From Salinibacter ruber DSM 13855 (GTDB lineage Bacteria > Bacteroidota > Rhodothermia > Rhodothermales > Salinibacteraceae): a DNA stretch of 64,000 nucleotides. The notes beneath the pieces were generated by a model that worked only from the letters and a program-made list of their open reading frames with translations, ran no database searches and was not told the DNA's origin. A program made the translations under genes and the position numbers. The stretch is from positions 3,487,824 to 3,551,823 of the forward strand of contig NC_007677.1 in assembly GCF_000013045.1 (NCBI RefSeq), written 5' to 3'. Positions 54,201 to 61,493 of this stretch are shown piece after piece. Each line of letters begins with the position of its first letter. Within the stretch, counting starts at the first letter, position 1.

Positions 54201-54414
54201 CCGCTACAACTTCACCCCCGACTGGCTCACACGAGCCGGCGTGCAGAACGTCGGCGTGTCCGTGACGGGCCGCAATCTGTTCCTCTGGACCGACGTGCCA
54301 CACGTCGACCCCGAGACGACAATCTCCGGGGGGGACGGACAGATTCCGGGCTTCGAGGTGCAGCAGATTCCGTCCACCCGCTCCTTCGGAATGAACGTGC
54401 AGCTCGACTTCTAA
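51259..54414 (+). CDS. SusC/RagA TonB-dependent transporter, second system
   Basis: A 1051-residue outer-membrane receptor. ATG 51259 begins the signal peptide (MLRYSALLLGVLLGALCFSP, cleavage near SSAQ). Carboxypeptidase-regulatory-like domain (VRGVVTDSTGAPLPGANVRV), plug (LENVVVTALGVDREERSLGY; VTIRGESSLAGSNRPLIVVDG) and barrel, ending in the aromatic NVQLDF. The sequence differs clearly from the glucan SusC, and its partner belongs to the other SusD type, so the substrate is probably different. A secreted phosphodiesterase-fold enzyme is encoded downstream, so phosphorylated or nucleic-acid breakdown products are candidates; this is inference. Confidence 0.94.
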   Translation: MLRYSALLLGVLLGALCFSPTSSAQDPATVRGVVTDSTGAPLPGANVRVQGTQTGVSADADGAYELAAVRPGRRTIVFSFVGFEKVSRTLELSAGDTRTLDITLGTGTVGLENVVVTALGVDREERSLGYSVERVSGSDVAEAPEPNVMNNLSGKVAGLNVTGGSGGLASTPRVTIRGESSLAGSNRPLIVVDGIPIDNTPNTQGSDAQTTQVDFGNGLSQINAQNISEMSVLKGPSAAALYGSRAADGVILIETKDGSETDGIGATVRTSVTASRPLRLPDYQNEYSYGNGGEFAYVDGTNAPGWNWGVRMDEGVERPQWQGPRNEAGNLVPTEVTSAPNKVRNFFNTGTNVSTDVAVRGGGENSSFRASLSRSDRTGIVPNTNLDRTSTSLSASYDVTDALTVDANANYANTTSDNLPSSGYGSESIMYYFTWGARHVENDLLKDYWQEEGTQQAHYDRNWTNNPYFQVNENTNGLERDRLYGGVSARYEFTDNLNLRARTGLDYSNQGTKQRKAFSSITAPNGWLQEADRTFTEWNSNLLLNYTREVGDFTFEPSVGANFMRQTRRNVQLTAQALSVPDVYNIGNARSNVQADERDEAQEILGVFASGTVSYQDMLFLDLTGRNDWSSTLPLDNNSYFYPSASLSVIVSDLVEVPEFLPLSFAKVRASWAQVGNDTDPFRLTNTYTFGDAWGSTQTVVSEADLANANLQPEITSSYEVGTNLRFYDGRAQLDVTYYRSTTRDQILSVPLAQSTGYNSRLVNAGEIRNTGVETRLQLSPIQDWSGFGWDVSLNWTRNRSTVVELADGIDTFVLGEGPFGGSAQAREGGRMGDIYGRVFDRVEDPSSPHTGEIIYEDGLPQLTDDVEKVGNYNHDWRGGIGSTFSYENLQLNVLFDVRKGGLLYSNTHATGIEGGSLEGTTRARNETVVGDGVVQNDDGTYSENTEEAAYVTWLRTYYDRPNVESNSFDATYVKLRELSLRYNFTPDWLTRAGVQNVGVSVTGRNLFLWTDVPHVDPETTISGGDGQIPGFEVQQIPSTRSFGMNVQLDF

Positions 54415-54468
54415 CCTCCGACCACCTCCGGTCCCTCCTTACAGCCTCTCAACGTCGTATACGCTCCC

Positions 54469-55986
54469 ATGCGGTCTCTCCACTTTCCCTCGTCCCTTCG
54501 CGCTCCTTCTTTTCTGGCCCTCCTGGCGATATTCGCTGTGGCTGTGGCCAGCACGGGCTGCGACAGTCGATTCGAAGACGTAAACGACAACCCGAACGAG
54601 CCCAAAGAAGTGACGCCCAACCTTCTGCTTCCAGACATCATCCGGGGCTCGGTCAACACCTCCGTGAATACGGCCCATACCACCGGCAACCTGGTGCTTC
54701 AGTACACCGCCAAGGTGTCGTTCGCCACCGAGATTGACCGGTACAACTGGGCCGGGGTCGGCTACTGGCAGCCCCTGTACGGCGACCTTCGAAACGTAGA
54801 AGACATGATCCAGATCGCCCAGGAACGAGACCAGCCCCAGTACGAAGGGGTCGGGCTCGTGCTCAAGTCCTGGATTTTCTCGATGCTCACCAATGCGTAC
54901 GGGGACGTGCCCTATTCCGAGTCGGTGGCGGTCCAGGAAGGCATTGAGACACCGAAATACGACCGACAGGAGGCCATTTACCGGGGCATGCTTGCCGACC
55001 TTCGGCGGGCAAACGAGCTGCTCACGCCGGGCAGCGGCTCCATCCAGGGCGATATCCTGTACGACGGCGACCTGATGAAGTGGAAGAAGCTCGCCAACTC
55101 CCTGCGGCTGCGCCTCCTGATGCGACTCTCCGAGAAAGACATTTCGCTCAACCTGGACGGGGGCGACGTGCCCGTGTCCCAGGCCTTCCAATCCATCACC
55201 AGCGCCCCGGACGCGGCGCCCGTCTTCACGTCCAACGACGACAACGCGGCGCTGGAGTACCTCGACTCGCGCCCGAACGAGTGGCCCCGCCACACGTCAC
55301 GGATCGGGACGTTCCGGACCTTCAGGCTGAGCGAGACGCTCACCGACACCCTGAAGCACTTCGACGACCCGCGTCTGTCGGTCTTCGGCGATCCGACCGC
55401 CGCCTCCGTCGAGGATGGGAGCCCCAAGTTTGTGGGGGTACCGAACGGGTTAACCAACGATGCGTCCGACGGCTTTAACGGGGGGCGTGACTTCCAGTCC
55501 GGCCTCAATTTCACTCGCTACTACGACGAGCCGGACGCCGCGAAAGGGCTCATCATGACCTACGCGGAGGTCCTGTTCCTGAAGGCCGAGGCGGCCGAGC
55601 GGGGTTGGATTTCGTCGGACGCCCAGACGCACTACCGCGAGGCCGTCAAGGCGTCTTTTGAGCAGTACGGGCAGTCGACGCCACCCGGATACTTCGGGCA
55701 AGCGGGCGTCTCGTACCCGACCAACAACTCGGCACAGGCCCGGGAGCGGATCGGAACGCAGAAATGGATCGCGCTCTTTTACACCGGCCTGGAGGGGTGG
55801 TTCAACTGGCGGCGCACGGGCATTCCGGACATCGATCCGTCCGTTGACAACGTCAACGGCGACGAAATTCCGGTTCGGTTCCGCTACCCCGAGAGCGAAC
55901 AGTCGTTGAACGCCGACAACTACCAGGCGGCACTCGACCGCCAGGGCCCCAACAGCATCAATACCGAGATGTGGCTCCTTGAGTAG
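54469..55986 (+). CDS. SusD/RagB-family lipoprotein (SusD-like_2 type), second system
   Basis: A 505-residue surface lipoprotein. The signal ends in lipobox STGC (Cys31), then DSRFEDVNDNPNEPKEVTPNLLLPD, the opening of the SusD-like_2 group found beside SusC proteins not devoted to starch. Helical repeats include QYEGVGLVLKSWIFSMLTNAYGDVPYSE (very typical) and MKWKKLANSLRLRLLMRLSE. It follows its SusC by 54 bases and precedes the secreted enzyme gene by 43 bases, so the three form one operon. Confidence 0.93.
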   Translation: MRSLHFPSSLRAPSFLALLAIFAVAVASTGCDSRFEDVNDNPNEPKEVTPNLLLPDIIRGSVNTSVNTAHTTGNLVLQYTAKVSFATEIDRYNWAGVGYWQPLYGDLRNVEDMIQIAQERDQPQYEGVGLVLKSWIFSMLTNAYGDVPYSESVAVQEGIETPKYDRQEAIYRGMLADLRRANELLTPGSGSIQGDILYDGDLMKWKKLANSLRLRLLMRLSEKDISLNLDGGDVPVSQAFQSITSAPDAAPVFTSNDDNAALEYLDSRPNEWPRHTSRIGTFRTFRLSETLTDTLKHFDDPRLSVFGDPTAASVEDGSPKFVGVPNGLTNDASDGFNGGRDFQSGLNFTRYYDEPDAAKGLIMTYAEVLFLKAEAAERGWISSDAQTHYREAVKASFEQYGQSTPPGYFGQAGVSYPTNNSAQARERIGTQKWIALFYTGLEGWFNWRRTGIPDIDPSVDNVNGDEIPVRFRYPESEQSLNADNYQAALDRQGPNSINTEMWLLE

Positions 55987-56029
55987 CGCATCCCTCCTCG
56001 GTACTCCTGTTTTCCAACCCATTGGCTCC

Positions 56030-56983
56030 ATGCCCTCGGTTCGCCCGCTCCGGCCCGATCTCGTGCTCGCGCTCCTCGCGGCCCTCGCGTTCTCCTCGCT
56101 GGGGACGATGGGGGCCTGGGCCCAGGAGACCCCCGCGCCTCAGCGCGACCGGCCGGATTCGCTGACGGTAATGACGTACAACGTGCTCTACGCCACACCC
56201 GACACCGGCACCGTCCGCGCCATCGAAGCGGTCGACCCGGACGTGGTGGCGCTGCAAGAAATCAGCGAGCCTCGGCTCCGCCACATTGCCGACGAACTGG
56301 ACTACTACTTTCACCACAGCGACGAGCACGAGGCGAATGAGGAGGACACCGGCCTGCTCAGTCGGTATCCCATCTCCCGCCCCACACGGTACGGGGCCCT
56401 CTTGTACCTGACGGTCGACGATCCCATCCGCATCGCCAACGTCCACCTGAGCCCGTATCCCTATGAGCCCTACGCCCTCCGGGACGACGAGATGACGCCG
56501 CGGGAGGCGGTGGCCCAGGCCCGGAAGACCCGATCCCCTGAAATCAAGCCGGTGCTCGACGCGCTGTCAAAGTCTGTACAGGAGGACGTGCCGACGTTTC
56601 TGATGGGGGACTTCAACGAGCCCTCGCACCTCGACTGGACCCCTGCGGCCGCCGAGGCCGGCCTCCATCTCGGCCTCGAAGTGCCGTGGCCCACCTCCCG
56701 TGCGGTCACCGAACGCGGCTTTCGGGACGCATTCCGCGTGGCCCACCCGGATGAAGTGAAGCGTCCCGGATACACCTGGACGACCCTTACCGGAGATCCG
56801 GACGAGGTGCACGACCGCATCGACTTCATCTACGTGGCGGGCGCGTCGGTGAGCGTCGAGACGGCCTACACGGTCGGCCTGCGCGACGCGTCCCCGACGG
56901 ACCGCTCGGTTTCGGGGTATCCGTCGGACCATCGGAGCGTGGTCACGACGGTGTCCCTGGCCCCGTCGCCGTCCGACCCGTGA
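56030..56983 (+). CDS. Secreted endonuclease/exonuclease/phosphatase-fold enzyme
   Basis: A 317-residue exported metal-dependent phosphodiesterase or phosphatase. ATG 56030 starts the signal peptide (hydrophobic stretch about 12-34, cleavage near AWAQ). Family motifs in order: LTVMTYNVLYA, VVALQEISE (metal-binding Glu), FLMGDFNEPSHLDW (Asp/Asn), DRIDFIYVAG and the terminal SDHRSVVTTV (general-base His). The fold covers DNase I-like nucleases, sphingomyelinases and inositol-phosphate phosphatases, so the substrate is open. Operon position after SusCD suggests it prepares or processes the compound imported there, for example to win phosphate. Confidence 0.88.
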   Translation: MPSVRPLRPDLVLALLAALAFSSLGTMGAWAQETPAPQRDRPDSLTVMTYNVLYATPDTGTVRAIEAVDPDVVALQEISEPRLRHIADELDYYFHHSDEHEANEEDTGLLSRYPISRPTRYGALLYLTVDDPIRIANVHLSPYPYEPYALRDDEMTPREAVAQARKTRSPEIKPVLDALSKSVQEDVPTFLMGDFNEPSHLDWTPAAAEAGLHLGLEVPWPTSRAVTERGFRDAFRVAHPDEVKRPGYTWTTLTGDPDEVHDRIDFIYVAGASVSVETAYTVGLRDASPTDRSVSGYPSDHRSVVTTVSLAPSPSDP

Positions 56984-57549
56984 CTTGGCCTCCGTCCTAT
57001 CTCAAGTCTCACCACCGTGATGGGCAGAGGCGATAGCGGGTCCCCTTTGTTGGAAACAACACAGTGCCGGTTAGACCACGAGAATGGCCGCGATGAGCAT
57101 CGCGGAGACCGCGGCGAGCATGAAGTCGTCGAAGTTGGACGCGTCGTGGAGACGGGTTTCGCGAGCGTGGGTCATGGTGGACGGAGGCACTGAGTCAGAG
57201 CGAATGAGCGAGTGAGGCGCTCAGAGTAGGACCGTTTGGGCGGCCCCCGCCTCCTCGCGTGGGTCTGACCGGATCACACGATGCATGGATTCGGCCTCTC
57301 CGATGGACCGGTGGATCTGTGCGACGAGCGGAATGGACCGGACGAGAAATCACTGCTCCCACCCCCCAAGACCGGGGGAATCGTTTTAGGTCCTTTACGC
57401 CCGAGGGTTGACGCCCCGGGGGTCGATTTTCTTATCTTAAAAAGCGTTATGTTGAGCGATACGAACTGGCCTGCCTCATCTTTTACAGGGGCGGGCCTTT
57501 TCTATCCCCGTTCTCTGCTCTCCCCCCGCAAAAACGCGAGTATACGCCC
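56984..57549. other. Mostly non-coding gap with one likely tiny gene
   Basis: Apart from the 34-residue frame at 57071-57175 nothing looks coding. A plausible promoter for the oxidoreductase lies at TTGACG (57408-57413) with TTATCT (57432-57437), 18 bases apart, and the DNA around it is A/T-rich. Confidence 0.4.
57071..57175 (-). CDS. Predicted 34-residue single-span membrane peptide
   Basis: The minus-strand frame from ATG 57175 to TAA 57073-57071 encodes a short protein: a charged start with MTHARETRLHDASN, then FDDF, then the hydrophobic run MLAAVSAMLIAAILVV to the end. That is one complete transmembrane helix with an N-terminal soluble tip. Codon choice resembles neighbouring genes and the frame sits in an otherwise empty intergenic region. 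No Shine-Dalgarno is seen, as for most genes here. Role unknown. It could also be chance. Confidence 0.4.
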   Translation of the reverse strand: MTHARETRLHDASNFDDFMLAAVSAMLIAAILVV

Positions 57550-58587
57550 ATGAGCCTCGAAGTGGGCATGGTCGGCGCCGGGGCCGGGGCGGCGGCGGCG
57601 ACGTACGCCCTTTGCACCGCCCGCCCCGACGTCGAGGTCACGGTCTTTGAGAAGTCGCGGGGCCTGTGTGGCCGCGCCGCTGCCCGACGCCGGGACGGGA
57701 CGGTCTACGAGTACGGCGCGAATTACCTCAAGGACGCTGGGGGCCGCGTCAGCTCTCTGATTGCCGATACGTTCGACACGGGGCTCGTAGAGGTGAACGG
57801 TCCCATCTGGACCTTCGACGCCGACGGCACTGTCTCAGAGGGGCGCGACGGGGACGCGCGGCGGTGGACGTACGAAGACGGAATCACGCGCCTGGCCAAG
57901 CATCTCTTCGGCGCAACCGGCGCGGCGATCAGGCGCGGGACGCGGATCGCGGCCCTCCACCCCGACGACGGCTGGCACCTCACGACGATGGACGGCAGCA
58001 CGCACGGGCCGTTCGACGCGCTTCTCCTGAATCCGCCCGCGCCGCAGACGGCAGGGCTCCTGGACGAGACCGGGATTGACGCCGTGGATCGCCTCGGCGA
58101 GGCGGCCGGCGCGGTGGAGTACCGAACGGTCTGGACCGCCGTCCTCGGGTACGACTTCGAGGTCGACGTGCCCTACTACGCACTGGTCAACGCCGACAAG
58201 GACCACGAGGTCGGCTGGATCGGGCGCGAAGAGTGCAAGCCCGGACACGTGCCGGAGGGCAGATCGGTCCTCGTCGTGCAGGCGAGCCCTGCGTGGTCAA
58301 CAAAGCGGTACGACGCCCCCCCAGAGGACAACGTTGCGGACCTCGCCCGACACGCCGCGGCCATCATTGGCGACGGGCGCCTCACCGCCCCCGACTGGAC
58401 GGACCACCAAGGCTGGCGGTACGCACTGCCTGACGACGGCCTCCGGGAGGACCCGCGGCGAGGAGCCGCCCACGAAGGCGTGTACGTGACGGGCGACTGG
58501 GTGGCAGGGGCGGCGCGCCTCCACGCCGCAATCCGAAGCGGCCTGGAGACGGGCGAGCAGATGGCGTCCACCCTGGCCGATGAATGA
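57550..58587 (+). CDS. FAD-dependent oxidoreductase, renalase/amine-oxidase-like
   Basis: A 345-residue flavoprotein. The N-terminal dinucleotide-binding motif is VGMVGAGAGAAAATYAL with the acidic end of strand 2 at VTVFEKSRGLCGR, followed by the Arg-Arg-rich segment RAAARRRDGTVYEYGANYL, as in renalase and other small amine-oxidase relatives. Central part LLLNPPAPQTAGLL corresponds to the substrate domain; the C-terminal GVYVTGDWVAGAARLHAAIRSG is the second FAD-contact motif. It probably oxidises a small metabolite or a misformed NAD(P)H isomer. No operon partner is apparent. Confidence 0.82.
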   Translation: MSLEVGMVGAGAGAAAATYALCTARPDVEVTVFEKSRGLCGRAAARRRDGTVYEYGANYLKDAGGRVSSLIADTFDTGLVEVNGPIWTFDADGTVSEGRDGDARRWTYEDGITRLAKHLFGATGAAIRRGTRIAALHPDDGWHLTTMDGSTHGPFDALLLNPPAPQTAGLLDETGIDAVDRLGEAAGAVEYRTVWTAVLGYDFEVDVPYYALVNADKDHEVGWIGREECKPGHVPEGRSVLVVQASPAWSTKRYDAPPEDNVADLARHAAAIIGDGRLTAPDWTDHQGWRYALPDDGLREDPRRGAAHEGVYVTGDWVAGAARLHAAIRSGLETGEQMASTLADE

Positions 58588-58620
58588 CCCGGCCCGCAAC
58601 GACTGCGACGAGGGGTGGGG

Positions 58621-59049
58621 TTATGCTTCTACCTCTTCCCCGTCGAGCACGTCGACCGGGCGCACGTCCCACAGAAGCATCGTCTCGATGTCGACGTAGT
58701 CCTCCTCTACGGCCTCCTCTTCGTCGCCGTAGTCGTCGACGAACTTGTAGTCCCCATAGGTGGAGCGCTGGAAGGGGGGAAGACGATGCCACTCCGTTCC
58801 CTCCCGATCGACGAAATGATCCGGGAACGGGCTTTCGACCTCGTAGCTGGGGTGGTAGGAATGGTACGTCTTGCGCGCCTCGTGGATGGCGGCGCGGCGG
58901 GCCCCCGCCTTCGTTCGGCTCTCCCCCTCGACGCTGAACGGAGAAATTTCGATCTTGGCCGTGATGAAGCCGTCGTCGTTCTCGTAGTAGGTCGGCCGCA
59001 TCACTTCGAAATCACTCGGCTCGGGATATGCACTACTTTCGTCGGCCAT
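58621..59049 (-). CDS. Small acidic protein of unknown function
   Basis: A 142-residue, very acidic soluble protein. ATG at 59049 (MADESSAYPEPSDFEVMRPT) is preferred, because the upstream in-frame part is basic and unlike the rest. Visible features: ITAKIEISPFSVEGESRTKAGARRAAIHEARKTYHSYHP, a helix with small residues, then Tyr/Glu/Asp-rich strands (FVDDYGDEEEAVEEDYVDIE) to the end. No family recognised. It is convergent with the flavoprotein gene and divergent from the DnaA-box region to its right. Confidence 0.6.
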   Translation of the reverse strand: MADESSAYPEPSDFEVMRPTYYENDDGFITAKIEISPFSVEGESRTKAGARRAAIHEARKTYHSYHPSYEVESPFPDHFVDREGTEWHRLPPFQRSTYGDYKFVDDYGDEEEAVEEDYVDIETMLLWDVRPVDVLDGEEVEA

Positions 59050-59281
59050 GGGGAGGAGACAAGTCCAAATGAAGGGTACGCGTGACGGCGATCTGCGGAG
59101 CCACCGCCGAATATCATCTACATTACGACCGGCCCCCAGAGAGGATTCCGTAAGGGCCGGGACAGCCGTTGCTCTCGTCCAGAATTCGCACAGGTCCACC
59201 GGCGCTGATCGCCTGGATATCGTTTTGCTGTTATTGACAGCAGCTCTGGGGATCGGTCTCCCAGCGACCTGTGGACGGGAA

Positions 59282-59438
59282 TGTGGATAACTTCTTCCGA
59301 AGGTCCCCCGCCGCTTGGGACGAAAACAATAACAGATTTAGAGCCCGGCATGCCCCCCGAAAAACCCGTTTCTGCGACGCGAAACGGACTTCCGTTATTT
59401 ATAAAGTAGCGACCCAGGCGTGGATAAGTTGTGGATAA
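59282..59438. promoter_or_regulatory. DnaA-box cluster, candidate origin of replication or DnaA-controlled region
   Basis: TGTGGATAA, the complement of the consensus TTATCCACA, occurs exactly at 59282-59290 and 59430-59438, and CGTGGATAA (one mismatch) at 59419-59427. All three have the same orientation. A weaker site, TTATTGACA, lies at 59231-59239. A/T-rich DNA lies between the boxes. dnaA itself is not in the window. Confidence 0.55.
59366..59387. repeat. 7-bp inverted repeat between the DnaA boxes
   Basis: CCGTTTC (59366-59372) and GAAACGG (59381-59387) are exact reverse complements around an 8-base loop. The half-sites look like those of the LacI operators at 23.7 kb but the spacing differs. 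Confidence 0.6.
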
Positions 59439-59706
59439 CGGAGGGCCCCGCCCTCAGCGCTCTCCTCCGACGAGCATTCAGCACTCATCCGGAGGCCCGT
59501 TATTTCTACCGTTTGCGATCGGTCTCTGTCGTCTCGCTCCGGGCCGGAAGGTCGGGGGTTCTTTTACACCAACGAAAGGGGATTGGCACTCGGGCACCGG
59601 ACGTTATACTTACGCCGTTTCAGCTGTCTATGAATTCCGCTCTTGGCCCCCGAAAGGGACGCTGAAGAGCAGGGGGCCGCCATTTTTGACCTACGCAGAT
59701 TTTGCC

Positions 59707-60318
59707 ATGTCTGCGACCCTTCTCCTGACGGCATTTCTTCTATCCGTCACGCCCGGTCACGCCCAGACCGCAGTCTCCGATTCCGTCACCCTTTCGGCCG
59801 AGTCGGCCCGGGCCCTCCAGACGGCCCTCGGTGATGTCCAGAGGGCGCTTGAGTCGCAGGCTCAAGACACGTCGGAGACCTCATCTCCACGCACTGGGAT
59901 GGACCGCACCCAGGTCATCAACGTGCTCTTTTTGGTGCTTGCCCTCTCCCTCGTATTCGAATCGGCCATGTCCGTGCTCTTCGACTGGCGCCTGTTCATT
60001 CGCTACTTCGAGGGCCGTGGCGTGAAGACCCCTCTCATCATCACGGTTGCCTTTCTGGTGTTTCTGAACTACGACCTCGACATCGTCGCCGAGCTTCTGA
60101 GGGGCTTTCCGGAGATTCAGGCGCAGAACATCGGGCGCCCGACCCTTCCGGGCCAACTCCTCACGGCCCTCCTCATCGCAGGGGGCAGCGGAGGGGTCTT
60201 TCGGATTTTCACCCGTCTTGGCATTCGGAGTCCCGAAGAGCGGGACCGGAAGGCCCGCAACGAGCGAGCCTCGATGAAGGAGGGGACAGAAAAGCCGTCC
60301 TCCGATGCAGACTCATAG
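59707..60318 (+). CDS. Membrane protein of unknown function, first of a three-gene set
   Basis: A 203-residue protein. ATG 59707 starts a signal-like helix (MSATLLLTAFLLSVTPGHAQ), then a Ser/Thr/Glu-rich helical segment, and three hydrophobic helices (about 70-92, 103-121 and 148-166; INVLFLVLALSLVFESAMSVL; PLIITVAFLVFLNYDLDIVAEL; LLTALLIAGGSGGVFRIFTRLG). The C-terminal tail is charged. No family recognised. The next lipoprotein gene starts 26 bases after its stop, so the two are surely co-transcribed. Confidence 0.72.
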   Translation: MSATLLLTAFLLSVTPGHAQTAVSDSVTLSAESARALQTALGDVQRALESQAQDTSETSSPRTGMDRTQVINVLFLVLALSLVFESAMSVLFDWRLFIRYFEGRGVKTPLIITVAFLVFLNYDLDIVAELLRGFPEIQAQNIGRPTLPGQLLTALLIAGGSGGVFRIFTRLGIRSPEERDRKARNERASMKEGTEKPSSDADS

Positions 60319-60344
60319 CACATCGTCTCTCCCCTTTGGCACTC

Positions 60345-60833
60345 ATGCCACACCCCGCGTCCCGCCCGCACAACCGTCTCCTGGCACTCGTCCCCCCCGC
60401 GGGAAGAACGGCTCTTTTGGGCCTTCTGCTACTGGCCGCCACGGCCTGTGGGCCCACCATCTCCGAATTTAACGCCCGGGCGTACGAGCAGGCCACCTCG
60501 CTCAAGGTGGAGGCCCTAGCCCTGATGGATAAGGCCACCGCGCCCTATGCGGAGCATGCCGACGCCGTTCAACACCTAAAAACCGAGTTGGAGAAGGCCT
60601 ACGAGTTTGCGAAGGGACGCCCCGAGAACGAGATCTCAGCCCGGCAGTGGCGCATCCTTATCGATCCCGACCGGGATCTTCTAGGGGGGTTTCTGGCCGA
60701 CTGGGAGGAGCAATCCGCATTCTCGGCGACGTTTGTTGAGGAAAAGAAGACTCAGATCGCTCGCGCCTTCGACACCATCATCGAGCTGGAGAGCGGCAAG
60801 AAGAAGCCCGACGAGGTCCGCAACAGCCCGTAG
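60345..60833 (+). CDS. Lipoprotein, second gene of the three-gene set
   Basis: A 162-residue lipoprotein. From ATG 60345 (TTG 60336 is also in frame) the signal is MPHPASRPHNRLLALVPPAG then ALLGLLLLAATAC, with lipidated Cys near residue 35. The mature part is one long helical protein: ISEFNARAYEQATSLKVEALALMDKATAPYAEHADAVQHL and a C-terminal charged helix. It carries no enzyme motif. Placed between a membrane protein and a cytoplasmic helical protein, it is probably the periplasmic part of one envelope device. Confidence 0.72.
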   Translation: MPHPASRPHNRLLALVPPAGRTALLGLLLLAATACGPTISEFNARAYEQATSLKVEALALMDKATAPYAEHADAVQHLKTELEKAYEFAKGRPENEISARQWRILIDPDRDLLGGFLADWEEQSAFSATFVEEKKTQIARAFDTIIELESGKKKPDEVRNSP

Positions 60834-60886
60834 CGCGGCCCCGCACCGTGCGCCCGCACCCTCTCATCAATCCAGTCTCTGGACTG

Positions 60887-61213
60887 ATGCCCGACGTTGA
60901 CGCGTTTCTCGACGCCCTCAGAGACGAGGTCACCGACCTGGCCCGGACGCACCTCCAGGAAATGCAAGAGGCTGCCCTCGAGGATGGTGAAGCGTTCCTG
61001 AACCAGACGCAGGACGACCTGAAACGATGGGGGCGCCTGCTGGAGCAGGGGGAGCTCTCCCGGGAAGAGTTTGAGTCGCTCGTTCGGGGTCAGAAGGACG
61101 TGGCCGAGATGGAGGCACTCAAACAGGCGGGGCTCGCCGCCGTCCGGGCCGAGCAGTTTCGGGACGCGTTGATCGACCGAATCGTCGGCACTGCTAGCCG
61201 GATTCTTCTGTAG
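60887..61213 (+). CDS. Small helical cytoplasmic protein, third gene of the set
   Basis: A 108-residue acidic, almost wholly helical protein; ATG 60887 begins MPDVDAFLDALRDEVTDLAR, and GTG 60848 would add 13 residues. Heptad character is strong through QEMQEAALEDGEAFLNQTQDDLKRWG and a second helix EEFESLVRGQKDVAEMEALK. The C-terminal helix (ALIDRIVGTASRILL) is amphipathic and could contact a membrane. It follows the lipoprotein gene by 53 bases. No family recognised. Confidence 0.68.
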   Translation: MPDVDAFLDALRDEVTDLARTHLQEMQEAALEDGEAFLNQTQDDLKRWGRLLEQGELSREEFESLVRGQKDVAEMEALKQAGLAAVRAEQFRDALIDRIVGTASRILL

Positions 61214-61467
61214 GTCCCACCAAGGCCCCACCAACGTCTTTCGGCGGCGGCCCGCTCATCTGAACCGCCCCGGACTCGTGTGGCGACACGAGCCCCCGCC
61301 CCACCACGAGACGCCCCAACCCAGGCATCCGTTCTCGCAACGGCCCGGTCCTTCTCAACGTTGTTCGCTCGAACAATTTTCGGCACCAGGGTTTGTAGAC
61401 TGTGCCCACGGGGGTGAACGTACGTCGAAGCGATCACGTCGCTATGTCTTCCCCCCCGTCCCGTCGC

Positions 61468-61482
61468 CTTTTTTGAAAAAAG
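61468..61482. promoter_or_regulatory. CTTTTTT-g-AAAAAAG palindrome before the dioxygenase gene
   Basis: A 15-base perfect palindrome with a single central base, ending 11 bases before the ATG. In this GC-rich genome such an A/T palindrome is rare. It could be a repressor operator or a structure near the ribosome-binding site. Confidence 0.4.
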
Positions 61483-61493
61483 CCCTTCCATTC

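Larger units (their letters stand above)
59050..59706. other. Divergent intergenic region with DnaA boxes
   Basis: No gene is convincing. The region lies between oppositely oriented genes and has two perfect DnaA boxes and a one-mismatch box, a GTTTC/GAAAC hairpin, and several A/T-rich patches (59328-59341, 59392-59407) uncommon in this GC-rich sequence. The gene at 59707 has an open frame reaching back to 59431, but that extension lacks domain character. Confidence 0.6.

Noticed and set aside
57281..57553. 90-codon plus-strand frame before the flavoprotein
   Set aside because: No recognisable fold; it covers the probable promoter of the flavoprotein gene and overlaps its start in another frame.
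59431..59706. N-terminal extension of the membrane protein at 59707
   Set aside because: It would begin inside the DnaA-box cluster and reads Pro/Ser/Gly-rich sequence; a proper signal-like helix starts at ATG 59707.
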